64,000 nt of DNA from NCBI GenBank assembly GCA_947630765.1, contig CANRIX010000010.1, forward strand, positions 23,928 to 87,927, read 5' to 3'. This document shows positions 24,332-33,086 of this stretch, piece after piece. Position 1 is the first letter of the stretch. Every line of letters begins with the position of its first letter. The notes under the pieces were generated by a model. The model ran no database searches and had not been told where the DNA came from. It saw only the letters and a program-made list of their open reading frames with translations. Origin of the DNA: an uncultured Clostridia bacterium. Its GTDB lineage: Bacteria; Bacillota; Clostridia; Oscillospirales; CAG-382. The translations under genes and the position numbers were made by a program.

Positions 24332-24864
24332 TGCATATTGCCGAGCGTCTTGCGCCGCAGGTCCTCCGTCGCGTCGCCGATGGCGGTTTCCGTCTTGCGC
24401 AGGTCCGCCGAAAGCGCACCGATGCGCTTGGTGAACAGGTCCGCCGCCTGTCCGAGCACGGCGCAGCGTGCGCGCACCTCCGCGACGGCGCGGGCGGTCT
24501 CCTGCTCCGCCTTGAGGCGCTCCTTTTCGACCAGCTCCGCCGCTTCCCGCTGGGCCTGCGCGAGGATCTCCTCGGCGCGGGCGTCCGCGGTCAGCATGCG
24601 CTGCCCGATGCTCGCCTGCAGGGTCTCGCACTCCCGCTCCTTCGCTTCGAGCGCCTCGGTCAGTTCCCGCTCCCGCGCCGCAAATTCCGCTTCTTTGGTC
24701 TTCAGTTCTTCCTGCGCTTCCGTCAGCGCCGTTTCCAGTTCCCGACGCTTGTCCTCCCACGCCGTTTCCTTCTCCGCGCAGGTGCGGTTCATCTCCAGCA
24801 GGAAAGCGTCCACCTGTGCGCGGTCGTAACCGCGTCCCGCTTTCGCAAACATTGCTTCCACCAT
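24328..24864 (-). CDS. DivIVA-like coiled-coil protein
   Basis: 178 residues. The N-terminus (MFAKAGRGYDRAQVDAFLLE) matches the membrane-binding start of the DivIVA/GpsB group; residues 30-175 are a long Glu/Lys/Arg/Ala coiled coil without membrane spans. ATG 24864 is used; ATG 24852 (5 residues later) with GGTGGAAG upstream is also possible. DivIVA relatives mark cell poles or division sites; pairing with a fumarase subunit in one operon is unexpected. Confidence 0.7.
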   Translation of the reverse strand: MVEAMFAKAGRGYDRAQVDAFLLEMNRTCAEKETAWEDKRRELETALTEAQEELKTKEAEFAARERELTEALEAKERECETLQASIGQRMLTADARAEEILAQAQREAAELVEKERLKAEQETARAVAEVRARCAVLGQAADLFTKRIGALSADLRKTETAIGDATEDLRRKTLGNMQ

Positions 24865-24924
24865 ATGCCGTCCGTCCCATCTCTTTCGGCGCTTTCCGCG
24901 CCGTCCGTTTCTTTCTCTACGGAT

Positions 24925-24953
24925 AAGATACCACATTTTTTCGCATTTGTCAA
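24925..24953 (-). promoter_or_regulatory. sigma-A promoter of the divIVA-like/fumarase-beta operon
   Basis: Minus-strand TTGACA (24953-24948), 17-bp spacer, TATCTT (24930-24925). Confidence 0.7.
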
Positions 24954-24993
24954 CCGAAAAACGCGTTCTTCGCGCACCGAAAAGGAGTTTCGT

Positions 24994-26322
24994 ATGCTGC
25001 AGACCCTGCGGGAGGCTCTCTGGGGATTCCCCATGATCGCGCTGCTGGTCGTCAGCGGTCTCTGGTTCTCCGTCCGGACGGGCTTCTTCCAGCTCCATCC
25101 GATCCGCCTGTGCCGCCATACCGTCGGCGGACTGTTTCGCAAAAAGGAGGGACGGCGGACCCTGCTCGCCTCGGTATCCACCGCGCTCGGCGGGACGGTC
25201 GGCGTGGGGAGCATCACCGGCGTCGCTTACGGGATCGCCGTCGGCGGAGCGGGGAGCGTGTTCTGGATGTGGGTCAGCGGGATCACCGGCATGGCGCTGA
25301 AGTACGCCGAGGTCTACCTCGGCGTCGCGCACCGAAGGAAACTGCCGGACGGCGGATATGCCGGCGGCGCGCCGTACGGGCTTACCGATCTCGGACTGCG
25401 ACCGCTCGGCGTGCTGTTCGCCCTGCTGTGCGTATGCTCCTCCTTCGGGGTCGGCAACCTCGCGCAGATCGGCGCGCTGACGGAGGCGGCGGGCACGCTG
25501 GGCGTTTCCGCCCCGGTCTGCGGCGGGGCGTGCGCATTGCTGCTCGCCTACGTCCTGTTCGGCGGGCGGAAGCGCATCGGCAAGCTGAACACAGCCATCG
25601 TCCCGGCCGCGTCGGCGCTCTACCTGCTCGCGGTCCTGTGGATCCTGCTGTGCGATCTGCCAGCCCTGCCGGGCGTGTTCCTGCGGATCCTGCGGGAGGC
25701 GTTCGGGGTGCGTGCGGCGGTCGGCGGCGTGAGCGGAAGCCTGCTTTCGCTGGCGCTGCGCGAGGGATTCGCACGCGGGGTGTTCTCGAACGAAGCGGGC
25801 GTCGGTTCCTCCCCGCTCGCACACGCGTCCTCCGGCGAAAGCGACCCGCAGAAGCAGGGGGAATGGGGTGCGTTCGAGATCCTCGCCGACACGTTCCTCG
25901 TCTCCACCCTGACGGCGCTCGCACTGCTTTCGGCGGACGGGGAACCCCTGCGAATGGCGGAACTGTTCGGGAACGCGTTCGGGACGTTCGGCGTCCTGCT
26001 GTTCACGCTGCTCGCGGCGGTGTTCGCCTTTTCGTCCATCCTCAGCTGGTGCTATTACAGCGACGTCTGCCTGACCTTCCTCGCCCTGCCGCACGGGCAG
26101 ACGGTCTACCGCCTGCTGTCCGTCGGAGCGGCATTCTTCGGGGCGTTCGTCCCGATGCACGCGCTCTGGGCGGCGGCGGACGTGCTCAACGCGCTGATGA
26201 TCCTGCCGAACCTCCTGCTGCTGTTCCTGCAACGAAAAGAAGTCGTATACATCTCCGCTCAAAAGGAAAGGTTGTCAACGTGTGGTACTCTGAAGAACAA
26301 GAAGTCCTCCTGCGCGAACTGA
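24994..26322 (+). CDS. AGCS family sodium:amino-acid symporter
   Basis: 442 residues, a polytopic membrane protein of the alanine/glycine:cation symporter family. Signature GSVFWMWVSGITGMALKYAEVYL near residue 85 and SNEAGVGSSPLAHAS near 265 are typical. It takes up alanine or glycine with sodium. ATG 24994 follows AAAAGGAG. The last 43 bp overlap the start of the P-type ATPase, so the two are co-transcribed. Confidence 0.9.
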   Translation: MLQTLREALWGFPMIALLVVSGLWFSVRTGFFQLHPIRLCRHTVGGLFRKKEGRRTLLASVSTALGGTVGVGSITGVAYGIAVGGAGSVFWMWVSGITGMALKYAEVYLGVAHRRKLPDGGYAGGAPYGLTDLGLRPLGVLFALLCVCSSFGVGNLAQIGALTEAAGTLGVSAPVCGGACALLLAYVLFGGRKRIGKLNTAIVPAASALYLLAVLWILLCDLPALPGVFLRILREAFGVRAAVGGVSGSLLSLALREGFARGVFSNEAGVGSSPLAHASSGESDPQKQGEWGAFEILADTFLVSTLTALALLSADGEPLRMAELFGNAFGTFGVLLFTLLAAVFAFSSILSWCYYSDVCLTFLALPHGQTVYRLLSVGAAFFGAFVPMHALWAAADVLNALMILPNLLLLFLQRKEVVYISAQKERLSTCGTLKNKKSSCAN

Positions 26323-28790
26323 AAACCGACCGGAACGGTCTGCGCGGACGCGACGCCGCCGACCGCCTGCGCACCTACGGCGCGAACACCCTGCGCCCCC
26401 GCCGTCGAAAGCACCCGCTCCTCCGCTTTTTCTCCGCCTTCGCCGACCGCATGACGCTGGTCCTGCTCGCGGCGGCGGCCATCTCCTTCGCCGCCGACCG
26501 CCTCAACGGCGAATGGAGCCCCGACCCGTTCATCATCCTCGCCATCGTCCTGCTCAACGCCGTCGTCACGCTGATCCAGGAGAGCCGGGCGGAAAAGGCG
26601 CTCGAAGCGCTCAAACGCATCTCCGCACCGACCTGCACGGTCCTGCGGGACGGGGTCGAACGGTGTATTCCCGGCGAACAGGTCGTCCCCGGGGACATCG
26701 TCCGCCTGTCGAAAGGGGAGATCGTCCCCTGCGACGGTCGCCTGCTGGAAGCGGACGGACTGCTCACGGACGAATCGGCGCTGACCGGTGAATCCGGCGG
26801 CGTGCGCAAGGACGCGTCGCGTCTGCTTCCGCCCGGGACCCCGACCGGCGACGTGGTCAACGCGGTGTGGGGCGGGACGGCGGTCCTCGCCGGGAGCGGG
26901 CTGTTCGTCGCGGTCAAGACCGGCATGGACACCGCCGTGGGGAGCATCGCGTCGCTGCTGGAGGGCGAGGGGGAGAAGACCCCGCTGCAGCAGCGGCTCG
27001 CGAAACTGTCCGGGGTGTTCGGCAACCTGACCGTCGGCATCTGTGCGGTCATCTTCCTGCTTTCCCTCTGGAAGGGGCTGGAGCCGAAGGATATGTTCCT
27101 GACGAGCGTCAGCCTCGCCGTCGCGGCGATCCCGGAGGGGCTGCCCGCCATCGTGACCGTTGTGCTGTCGCTCGGCGTACAGCGCATGGCGAAGCAGCGC
27201 GCCATCGTGCGCAGGCTCCCGGCGGTGGAAACGCTCGGCTGCGCCGGGGTCATCTGTTCGGATAAGACCGGCACGCTGACCTGCAACCGCATGACCGTCA
27301 CCGACGTGTACGGCGACCGCGAACAGGTCGCACGGGCGTGTATCCTCTGCAACGACCGGGCGTCCCCGACCGAGGAAGCGCTTTGGGCGTTCGCCGTCCG
27401 TGCGGGAAAGGACCCGGACGCCCTCCGCGGACACTTTCCGCGGGTGAAGACCCTGCCGTTCGATTCGGACGTCAAGCGTATGCTGACCGTACACCGTTCC
27501 GGGAACCGCTTTTTGACCTATCTGAAGGGTGCGCCGGACGTGCTCGCGGGGCTTTGCGGCGGACTTTCGCGGGAAGCGGCGGACGCGATGCGGGGCATGA
27601 CGGAGGACGCGAAACGGGTCATCGGGTTCGCGCTCGCGGAATCGGATGCGCTTCCGGCGGACCCGCTGCGGCAGCGGTTTCGGTTCCTCGGGCTCTGCGG
27701 CATGGAGGACCCGCCCCGGGAAGGGGTGGAAGACGCGGTCCGGCAATGCGCCGACGCGGGGATTTTGCCGGTCATGATCACCGGCGACCACGCCTCGACT
27801 GCCTCCGCCGTCGCCCGCCGGCTCGGAATTTTACGGGACGGGCAGACCTGCCGCACGGAAGCGGAACTGCGGGACCTGTCCGACGAACAGCTCTCCGAGC
27901 AGGTCCGCACCTGCACGGTGTTCGCCCGCACCACGCCCGCCTTCAAGATGCGGATCGTCGACGCGTACCGAAGGAACGGCTTCGTCGTCGCCATGACCGG
28001 CGACGGGGTCAACGACGCGCCGGCGCTCCGCAAGGCGGACATCGGCTGCGCGATGGGCAAGGGCGGCACGGAGGTCGCACGGGAAGCGTCCGACCTGATC
28101 CTGACCGACGATAACTTCTCCACCGTCGTCGAATCCGTCCGCGAGGGGCGGACCATCTACGGAAATATCCGCCGTGCCGTGCATTTCCTGCTCTCCTGCA
28201 ATATCGGCGAGATCGTCACGGTTCTGCTCGGCATTCTGCTCTCCCTGCCGTCCCCGCTCGAGGCGATCCAGCTCCTCTGGGTCAACCTCGTGACCGACTC
28301 CCTGCCCGCCATTTCGCTCGGGCTGGAGAAGCCTGCGCGGGACGTGATGCGTCATCCGCCGGGGCGGCGCGACGAGCCGTTGTTCCCTGCACCGCGTTGG
28401 CTGGAGATTTTCGCGGAAGGGATCCTGATCGGCTGCCTGTCCCTGCTCGCCTTCGGGTTCGGGGCGGTCTCCGGCGGGTTCGCCGTCGGGCGGACCATGG
28501 CGTTCACGGTGCTGGCGGTGTCGCAATTGGTGCACGCGTTCAATATGCGAACCTCCGCGTCGCTTTTTACGGTTTCGCCGTTCTCCAATCCGTGGCTGCT
28601 CGGCTCGTTCCTGCTCGGGACCGTCCTGCAGGTCGCCGTCGTGCAGGTCCCGTTCCTCGGACGGCTGTTCCTGACCGTCCCGCTCGACGCGGCACAATGG
28701 CTGTGCACCGCGGGGCTGTGCGCGTTCCCGCTGGTATTCTGTGAGCTGTACAAGCGGGTCCGAAATGGTTTTAGACGAAAAAATGGATAA
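26280..28790 (+). CDS. P-type ATPase, calcium-transporting type (P2A)
   Basis: 836 residues. Order: N-terminal cation ATPase domain, two spans, actuator domain with TGES near residue 165, PEGLPA membrane motif near 286, phosphorylated Asp in DKTGTLT near 328, nucleotide-binding domain, TGDGVNDAPAL near 577, and six C-terminal spans. PEGLPA and general layout match SERCA/PMR1-type calcium pumps; manganese or calcium efflux is inferred. GTG 26280 has AAAGGAAAGG about 9 bp upstream and lies inside the symporter gene. Confidence 0.9.
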   Translation: MWYSEEQEVLLRELKTDRNGLRGRDAADRLRTYGANTLRPRRRKHPLLRFFSAFADRMTLVLLAAAAISFAADRLNGEWSPDPFIILAIVLLNAVVTLIQESRAEKALEALKRISAPTCTVLRDGVERCIPGEQVVPGDIVRLSKGEIVPCDGRLLEADGLLTDESALTGESGGVRKDASRLLPPGTPTGDVVNAVWGGTAVLAGSGLFVAVKTGMDTAVGSIASLLEGEGEKTPLQQRLAKLSGVFGNLTVGICAVIFLLSLWKGLEPKDMFLTSVSLAVAAIPEGLPAIVTVVLSLGVQRMAKQRAIVRRLPAVETLGCAGVICSDKTGTLTCNRMTVTDVYGDREQVARACILCNDRASPTEEALWAFAVRAGKDPDALRGHFPRVKTLPFDSDVKRMLTVHRSGNRFLTYLKGAPDVLAGLCGGLSREAADAMRGMTEDAKRVIGFALAESDALPADPLRQRFRFLGLCGMEDPPREGVEDAVRQCADAGILPVMITGDHASTASAVARRLGILRDGQTCRTEAELRDLSDEQLSEQVRTCTVFARTTPAFKMRIVDAYRRNGFVVAMTGDGVNDAPALRKADIGCAMGKGGTEVAREASDLILTDDNFSTVVESVREGRTIYGNIRRAVHFLLSCNIGEIVTVLLGILLSLPSPLEAIQLLWVNLVTDSLPAISLGLEKPARDVMRHPPGRRDEPLFPAPRWLEIFAEGILIGCLSLLAFGFGAVSGGFAVGRTMAFTVLAVSQLVHAFNMRTSASLFTVSPFSNPWLLGSFLLGTVLQVAVVQVPFLGRLFLTVPLDAAQWLCTAGLCAFPLVFCELYKRVRNGFRRKNG

Positions 28791-28800
28791 TTTTTCACAA

Positions 28801-28832
28801 AAAAGGCGTCGCCCCACCCGGCGACGCCTTTT
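28801..28832. terminator. bidirectional terminator after the P-type ATPase
   Basis: Perfect 13-bp stem (28801-28813 with 28820-28832) with A-run before and T-rich end after, between two convergent genes. Confidence 0.9.
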
Positions 28833-28851
28833 CTGTATGGAATCCGACGGC

Positions 28852-29463
28852 TTACGCGGAAAGACCGCGGCTTCGCCGAAAGACTTTTTCACCGATCTCC
28901 GTCAAACGGAGGATCGCCGGGGCAAGCACGAGGTTAAACAGCACTTCAAACAGGAAATTCCCGCCCACCAGCACCAAAAAGATGTAGGCGACGACGCTTT
29001 TTCCGGCGTCCGCCGCGACCGCAGTGAGGTCGCCGAAAAAGAACAGGAAGCACCCGGCGACGAACACGCCGGTGTTCACGACCGGGCAGACGAGCGCCGA
29101 AACGAGAATGGCGACCCAGCGGTTCCACTTCTGCAGGGCGGAATAGACGACGCCCGCCGCGACGCCCGCCGCGACGCCCTTGACCAGCACCGTGATGATC
29201 GTCCCGGCGGCATTGAAGCCCATGAAGAACGCCGCGTCGCCAGAAATCAGGACGGTCACGCCGAACGCCAGACCGAGCCACCCGCCCGCGAGCGGACCGA
29301 GCAGCGTCGCGCCGATGACGATCGGGACCAGCACGAGCGAGATGGAAAAGAGGCCGAGATGGATAAACGAACCGAGCAGCTGCAGAACAACCACAAGGGC
29401 GGTCATAAGACCAAGCAGGGTGATGCTTTGTGTCTTTGACAGGGATTTTGCGTTGGTTTGCAT
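28852..29463 (-). CDS. ECF transporter S component, probably for pantothenate
   Basis: 203 residues with about six membrane segments and the ECF S-component style (N-terminal LLGLMTALVVVLQLLGSFI). S components bind a vitamin and share an energising module encoded elsewhere; that module is not in the window. The gene just upstream in the same direction is pantothenate kinase coaX, as in PanT loci, so pantothenate is the likely substrate (inference). AGGAGAAACCCCT precedes ATG. Confidence 0.8.
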   Translation of the reverse strand: MQTNAKSLSKTQSITLLGLMTALVVVLQLLGSFIHLGLFSISLVLVPIVIGATLLGPLAGGWLGLAFGVTVLISGDAAFFMGFNAAGTIITVLVKGVAAGVAAGVVYSALQKWNRWVAILVSALVCPVVNTGVFVAGCFLFFFGDLTAVAADAGKSVVAYIFLVLVGGNFLFEVLFNLVLAPAILRLTEIGEKVFRRSRGLSA

Positions 29464-29566
29464 AGGGGTTTCTCCTTTTTGCCGCTGACGTCCCGCATGG
29501 CGGGTACGGCGCGGCGGTGTATTTATGAAAGCGGTTTCCCGCGTTCATAGCGTGGGTTTGCGGGGC

Positions 29567-30373
29567 TCAAGCGTTTTTCGCTCCGGCGGCGTCCGCGGAA
29601 GGGCATCGGTTGCGCTTCCAAAGCAGGTACAGTCCCCGCAGGGTCAGGTCCGGGCAATGGGTCATCGGCGCACGGCAGAAGGGCAGGACGGTTTCGGCGA
29701 GCCCGCCGGTCGCGACGGCGGTCAACGTCTGCGTGCGCAGCGCCCCCCGGAAGCGATCCAGAAAGCCGTCGATCAGGAACGCGTGTCCGTACAGCACGCC
29801 GATATTCATGGATTCCCGCGAATTCTTCCCGATCAGCCGCTTCGGCGGGACCAGCGAAACGTCCGGCAACTCCGACGCCCCGGCGGACAGCGCGTCCATG
29901 GACATCCGAAGCCCCGGCGCGATCACCGCGCCCTCCAGCGTGCCGTTCCCGTCGAGCACGGTAAACGTCGTCGCCGTTCCGACGTCCACGACGACCACCG
30001 GCGGGGAGAACAGCGACAGGGCGGCGACCGCGTTCGCGACGAGGTCCGCGCCCAGCTCCGCCTGGCTTTCGATGCGGATGTTCAGCCCGGTCCGAATCCC
30101 CGGACCGACCTCCAGCGCCTGCACGCCGAACAGCATCCGCAAAGCGAAACGCAGGTTGCGCGTCAGCGTCGGCACGACGGAGGACAGCACGCAGTCGGTC
30201 ACGTCCTGCGTCGACACGCCGTGCAGCTTCAGCAGACCGCCCACCAGCACCGCGTACTCGTCCGCCGTGCGGGTCTTTTCCGCCGAGACCTTGCTTTTGT
30301 GCCGGAGCGTCCCGTCCTCGTCGAACAGTCCGAACGAGATGCTCGAATTTCCGATGTCCGCCGCAAGCAGCAT
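29567..30373 (-). CDS. coaX: type III pantothenate kinase
   Basis: 268 residues, ASKHA fold. It phosphorylates pantothenate, first step of coenzyme A synthesis. Phosphate-binding DIGNSS at residues 6-11, GADLVANAVAAL near 108, DVGTATTFTVL near 130, and GGLAET near 222 are all present. Own promoter; followed after 103 bp by the S-component gene. Confidence 0.93.
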   Translation of the reverse strand: MLLAADIGNSSISFGLFDEDGTLRHKSKVSAEKTRTADEYAVLVGGLLKLHGVSTQDVTDCVLSSVVPTLTRNLRFALRMLFGVQALEVGPGIRTGLNIRIESQAELGADLVANAVAALSLFSPPVVVVDVGTATTFTVLDGNGTLEGAVIAPGLRMSMDALSAGASELPDVSLVPPKRLIGKNSRESMNIGVLYGHAFLIDGFLDRFRGALRTQTLTAVATGGLAETVLPFCRAPMTHCPDLTLRGLYLLWKRNRCPSADAAGAKNA

Positions 30374-30408
30374 ACCGATCCCTCCGTTTTTTTCGCTTCC
30401 TTCGCCCT

Positions 30409-30437
30409 ATTTTACCGCAAAACGGCGTCGTTGTCAA
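30409..30437 (-). promoter_or_regulatory. sigma-A promoter of coaX
   Basis: Minus-strand TTGACA (30437-30432), 17-bp spacer, TAAAAT (30414-30409). Confidence 0.75.
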
Positions 30438-30478
30438 GAGGAAGATGCAGACAGAGCGCACGGGGCGGGAAATGCCGG

Positions 30479-30507
30479 TTGACAAAGCGGGGAAGATATG
30501 CTAAAAT
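30479..30507 (+). promoter_or_regulatory. sigma-A promoter of the GHL10 gene
   Basis: TTGACA (30479-30484), 17-bp spacer, TAAAAT (30502-30507), 46 bp before the ATG and divergent from coaX. Confidence 0.75.
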
Positions 30508-30552
30508 GTGTAAAACAGGAAATTTGTCTGTGCAGGGAAAGGGAAATCATCC

Positions 30553-33009
30553 ATGAATGCTCACCGATTCGCCCGTCTGCGGGCGCTGACGCTCTTGCTT
30601 TTGACCTCCGTGCTGCTCTGCCCCGCTTTGCCGCTCGGGGTTTCGGCGGAGGGGGAGGAGACACACATCTTCCCGGTCAACGCCGTCAACGGCACCCGCT
30701 GGGAACAGACCCTCATTGTCTACCGCAACGCGGCGACGACCGGGCAGAACCAGTACGGCTGGAACATCGTCGTCGACGCGGACGGCAAGGTCATCGAAAA
30801 GATCCCGGCGGGGGATTCGCGGGGCAGGGACCTCGCCATTCCTGTGGGCGGCATGGTGGTTTCCGGCTGCGACGACCCCGGCAAACTGCCTTACGACGCG
30901 TGCGAGATCGGCTCGAACGTCTATTTCGACGCGTACAGTTCGCGGGTGCTGATCTCCGCGGGGGAAATCGACCCGTTCTACGAGTATACCCTGCAGGCGA
31001 CGACCTATAACGACGTGCGCTATGCGCAGACCATCGTCCTTTACGACCGCGGGGAAACCACCGGGACCAACGGCTACGGCTACGAGGTCTGCGTCGGCGC
31101 GGACGGGCGGGTCCTGTCCGCCGGCGGCAACGACAATGCCGTCCCCGAGGGCGGGTATGTGATCTCCGCCATCGACAAAGCCGATATCAACCTGCTCAAG
31201 ACTTACTTCATCCCCGGGGCGTCCTGCACGCTCGACGGGCTTCGTGTCACCGTCAAGTACGAGCCGCAGATGCTGATGACCACGGCGGAGGCGGAGCTTG
31301 CGGATATCCGGCGGGAGCTGGAAACGGCGAAGGAAGAACTGCGGCTGGTGGACTACGACGGCGTCGAAACGCAGCTCGCGGACGCGGAAGCGGAGATCGC
31401 GCAGATCGAAGCGGACGGCGGATTCCCGTCGTTTGCGGCGCGGGACGAACTGCTTGCGCGGCTCACGCCGATCCGGCTCGGGCTGACCGAGCGTGCGCCG
31501 GTCGGGGTGCGCAGCGTCTGGTACGTCCCGACCGAATTGAACGCCGAGAGCGCGGCCGCGTCGGTCCGCCGCATGGCGGAGGTCGGGATCAACCAGCTTC
31601 GGTTAGGCGTTTCCAACGGCTACCGCACGATCGTCCCCATGCCGGAAGCGCTGGACGACGGCGAGGGCGGAAGCATCGAATTCCCCTTCCGCGTCGACAC
31701 GCGGTGCAAGAACGTGGATCTGCTCGCGGTATACGCCGAGACCTGCCGGGAGGAGGGCATCGAGCTGGTCGTGAGTATCCCGATGTTCCAGAACAGCGGC
31801 GGCGTGCGCTACCAGGAGGCGTGGCAGACCACGACGAACCGCGAAACCGACAACCTCGACCCGTTCTTCTCGCCGGCGAACGACGAGTACCGCGCCTACT
31901 TCAGCGCTTACGTCCGCTATATCATCCAGCATTACGATATTTCCGGGCTGGAATTCGACTATATCCGCTACCCCTATTTCGACGGGAGCGTGGATTACGG
32001 CTACGACGAGATCACCAAGCAGAAATTCGCCGAAAAGACCGGCCTGCCCGCGTCGACGGTGGACGAGATCGGCACGCAGCTGCGTTCGCACCCGCAATGG
32101 AACGAATGGGTGCAGTTCCGGGCGGGACTGATCACGGAATTCCTCGAGGAGCTGCGGGGCATGATCGACGACCTGCGCCCGGACCTGTACGTGACCGCCG
32201 CCGTCGCGGACGACACGGCGCTCGCGTCCTACTGTCAGGACAGCCGGACGTGGATGGACCGTGCGCTGGTGGACGGCATCTACCCGATGTCCTACGGCGA
32301 GGGGCTGATGCGGTCGTCGACGGAGAAGTTTTCCCCGTACTGCAACGAAAACACCTTCCTCGTCATGGGCTGCGGGGCGTATATGTCCTTCACCGAGGAC
32401 GAGATCGCGCTGCAGGCGAAGCAGGCGCCGCTCTACGGGGCGGACGGCATCGCGTACTTCGAGTGGAGCGCCTACAATAAGTACGGGTATGCGGATTTCC
32501 TGCGCGGAACCGTCTACGAGAACGACGCGCTGTCCTTCACGGCGCACGAGGGTGAGAGCGTCAAACTGCTGGTCGAACAGGCGAAGAAGCGGTTTGCGCT
32601 GTTCGGGGCGGATGCGGACGACCTGTTCGGGCAGTATGAGAGCGGGGGAATCAACCTGCCCGGTCTGCTCGACGCGCTGCGGGAGCAAAACGGGGAGAAC
32701 GCCTTCCTGTACCGCGATCTGGACCTCGCGGTGCGCATTGAGAATTTTTCTCGCGAGGAATATCGCGGGACCGTCGAGCTGCTGCCGATCGACGTAAGCG
32801 TGGGCGACGAAAGCGAAGGCGAGGACAGTACCGACGCGTCCTCCGGCGAGGAAAGCGTTTCCGAGAGCGAACCGTCCGATTACGGGAAGGGCGGACGCGG
32901 TTGGCTGTACGCGGTCGTCGCCGCCGCGGTCGCCGCCGTCGCGGCTGTCGCTGCTGCGTGCGTGGTCGCCGTGCGGCGGAAGGGCAAAAAGAAGCAGGAC
33001 CGGGGCTGA
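30553..33009 (+). CDS. secreted, membrane-anchored GHL10 (DUF187/YngK-like) glycosidase-like protein
   Basis: 818 residues. Signal peptide 1-32; two related about 85-residue modules (roughly 37-125 and 130-225, sharing the TTGxNxYGxxxxVxADGxV and GGxVxSx patterns); a short coiled coil 240-295; the glycosyl-hydrolase-like 10 barrel from VGVRSVWYVPTE (317) to about 680, including GLEFDYIRYPYFDG near 466; then a Ser/Glu-rich stretch, a span near 780-803 and a basic tail. GHL10 proteins are predicted to act on cell-wall or surface glycans; substrate unknown. Monocistronic. Confidence 0.85.
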   Translation: MNAHRFARLRALTLLLLTSVLLCPALPLGVSAEGEETHIFPVNAVNGTRWEQTLIVYRNAATTGQNQYGWNIVVDADGKVIEKIPAGDSRGRDLAIPVGGMVVSGCDDPGKLPYDACEIGSNVYFDAYSSRVLISAGEIDPFYEYTLQATTYNDVRYAQTIVLYDRGETTGTNGYGYEVCVGADGRVLSAGGNDNAVPEGGYVISAIDKADINLLKTYFIPGASCTLDGLRVTVKYEPQMLMTTAEAELADIRRELETAKEELRLVDYDGVETQLADAEAEIAQIEADGGFPSFAARDELLARLTPIRLGLTERAPVGVRSVWYVPTELNAESAAASVRRMAEVGINQLRLGVSNGYRTIVPMPEALDDGEGGSIEFPFRVDTRCKNVDLLAVYAETCREEGIELVVSIPMFQNSGGVRYQEAWQTTTNRETDNLDPFFSPANDEYRAYFSAYVRYIIQHYDISGLEFDYIRYPYFDGSVDYGYDEITKQKFAEKTGLPASTVDEIGTQLRSHPQWNEWVQFRAGLITEFLEELRGMIDDLRPDLYVTAAVADDTALASYCQDSRTWMDRALVDGIYPMSYGEGLMRSSTEKFSPYCNENTFLVMGCGAYMSFTEDEIALQAKQAPLYGADGIAYFEWSAYNKYGYADFLRGTVYENDALSFTAHEGESVKLLVEQAKKRFALFGADADDLFGQYESGGINLPGLLDALREQNGENAFLYRDLDLAVRIENFSREEYRGTVELLPIDVSVGDESEGEDSTDASSGEESVSESEPSDYGKGGRGWLYAVVAAAVAAVAAVAAACVVAVRRKGKKKQDRG

Positions 33010-33038
33010 AAACCGCCGGTTCCCGAAAATCGCATGAA

Positions 33039-33065
33039 AAAGGGACCGTTTTGGACGGTCCCTTT
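33039..33065. terminator. bidirectional terminator between GHL10 and LysM-GH18 genes
   Basis: 11-bp stem (33039-33049 with 33055-33065) with flanking A and T tracts. Confidence 0.8.
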
Positions 33066-33086
33066 CGTTATTGGTCAGAATAGGGT

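Noticed and set aside
25110..26279. Upstream extension of the P-type ATPase frame through the symporter gene
   Set aside because: The extension is Arg/Gly-rich shadow sequence of the AGCS gene; the ATPase family start fits GTG 26280 with a ribosome site.
29464..29566. Vitamin riboswitch before the ECF S component
   Set aside because: 103 bp with a few GC stems but no recognisable riboswitch core; the gene can be read from the coaX promoter.
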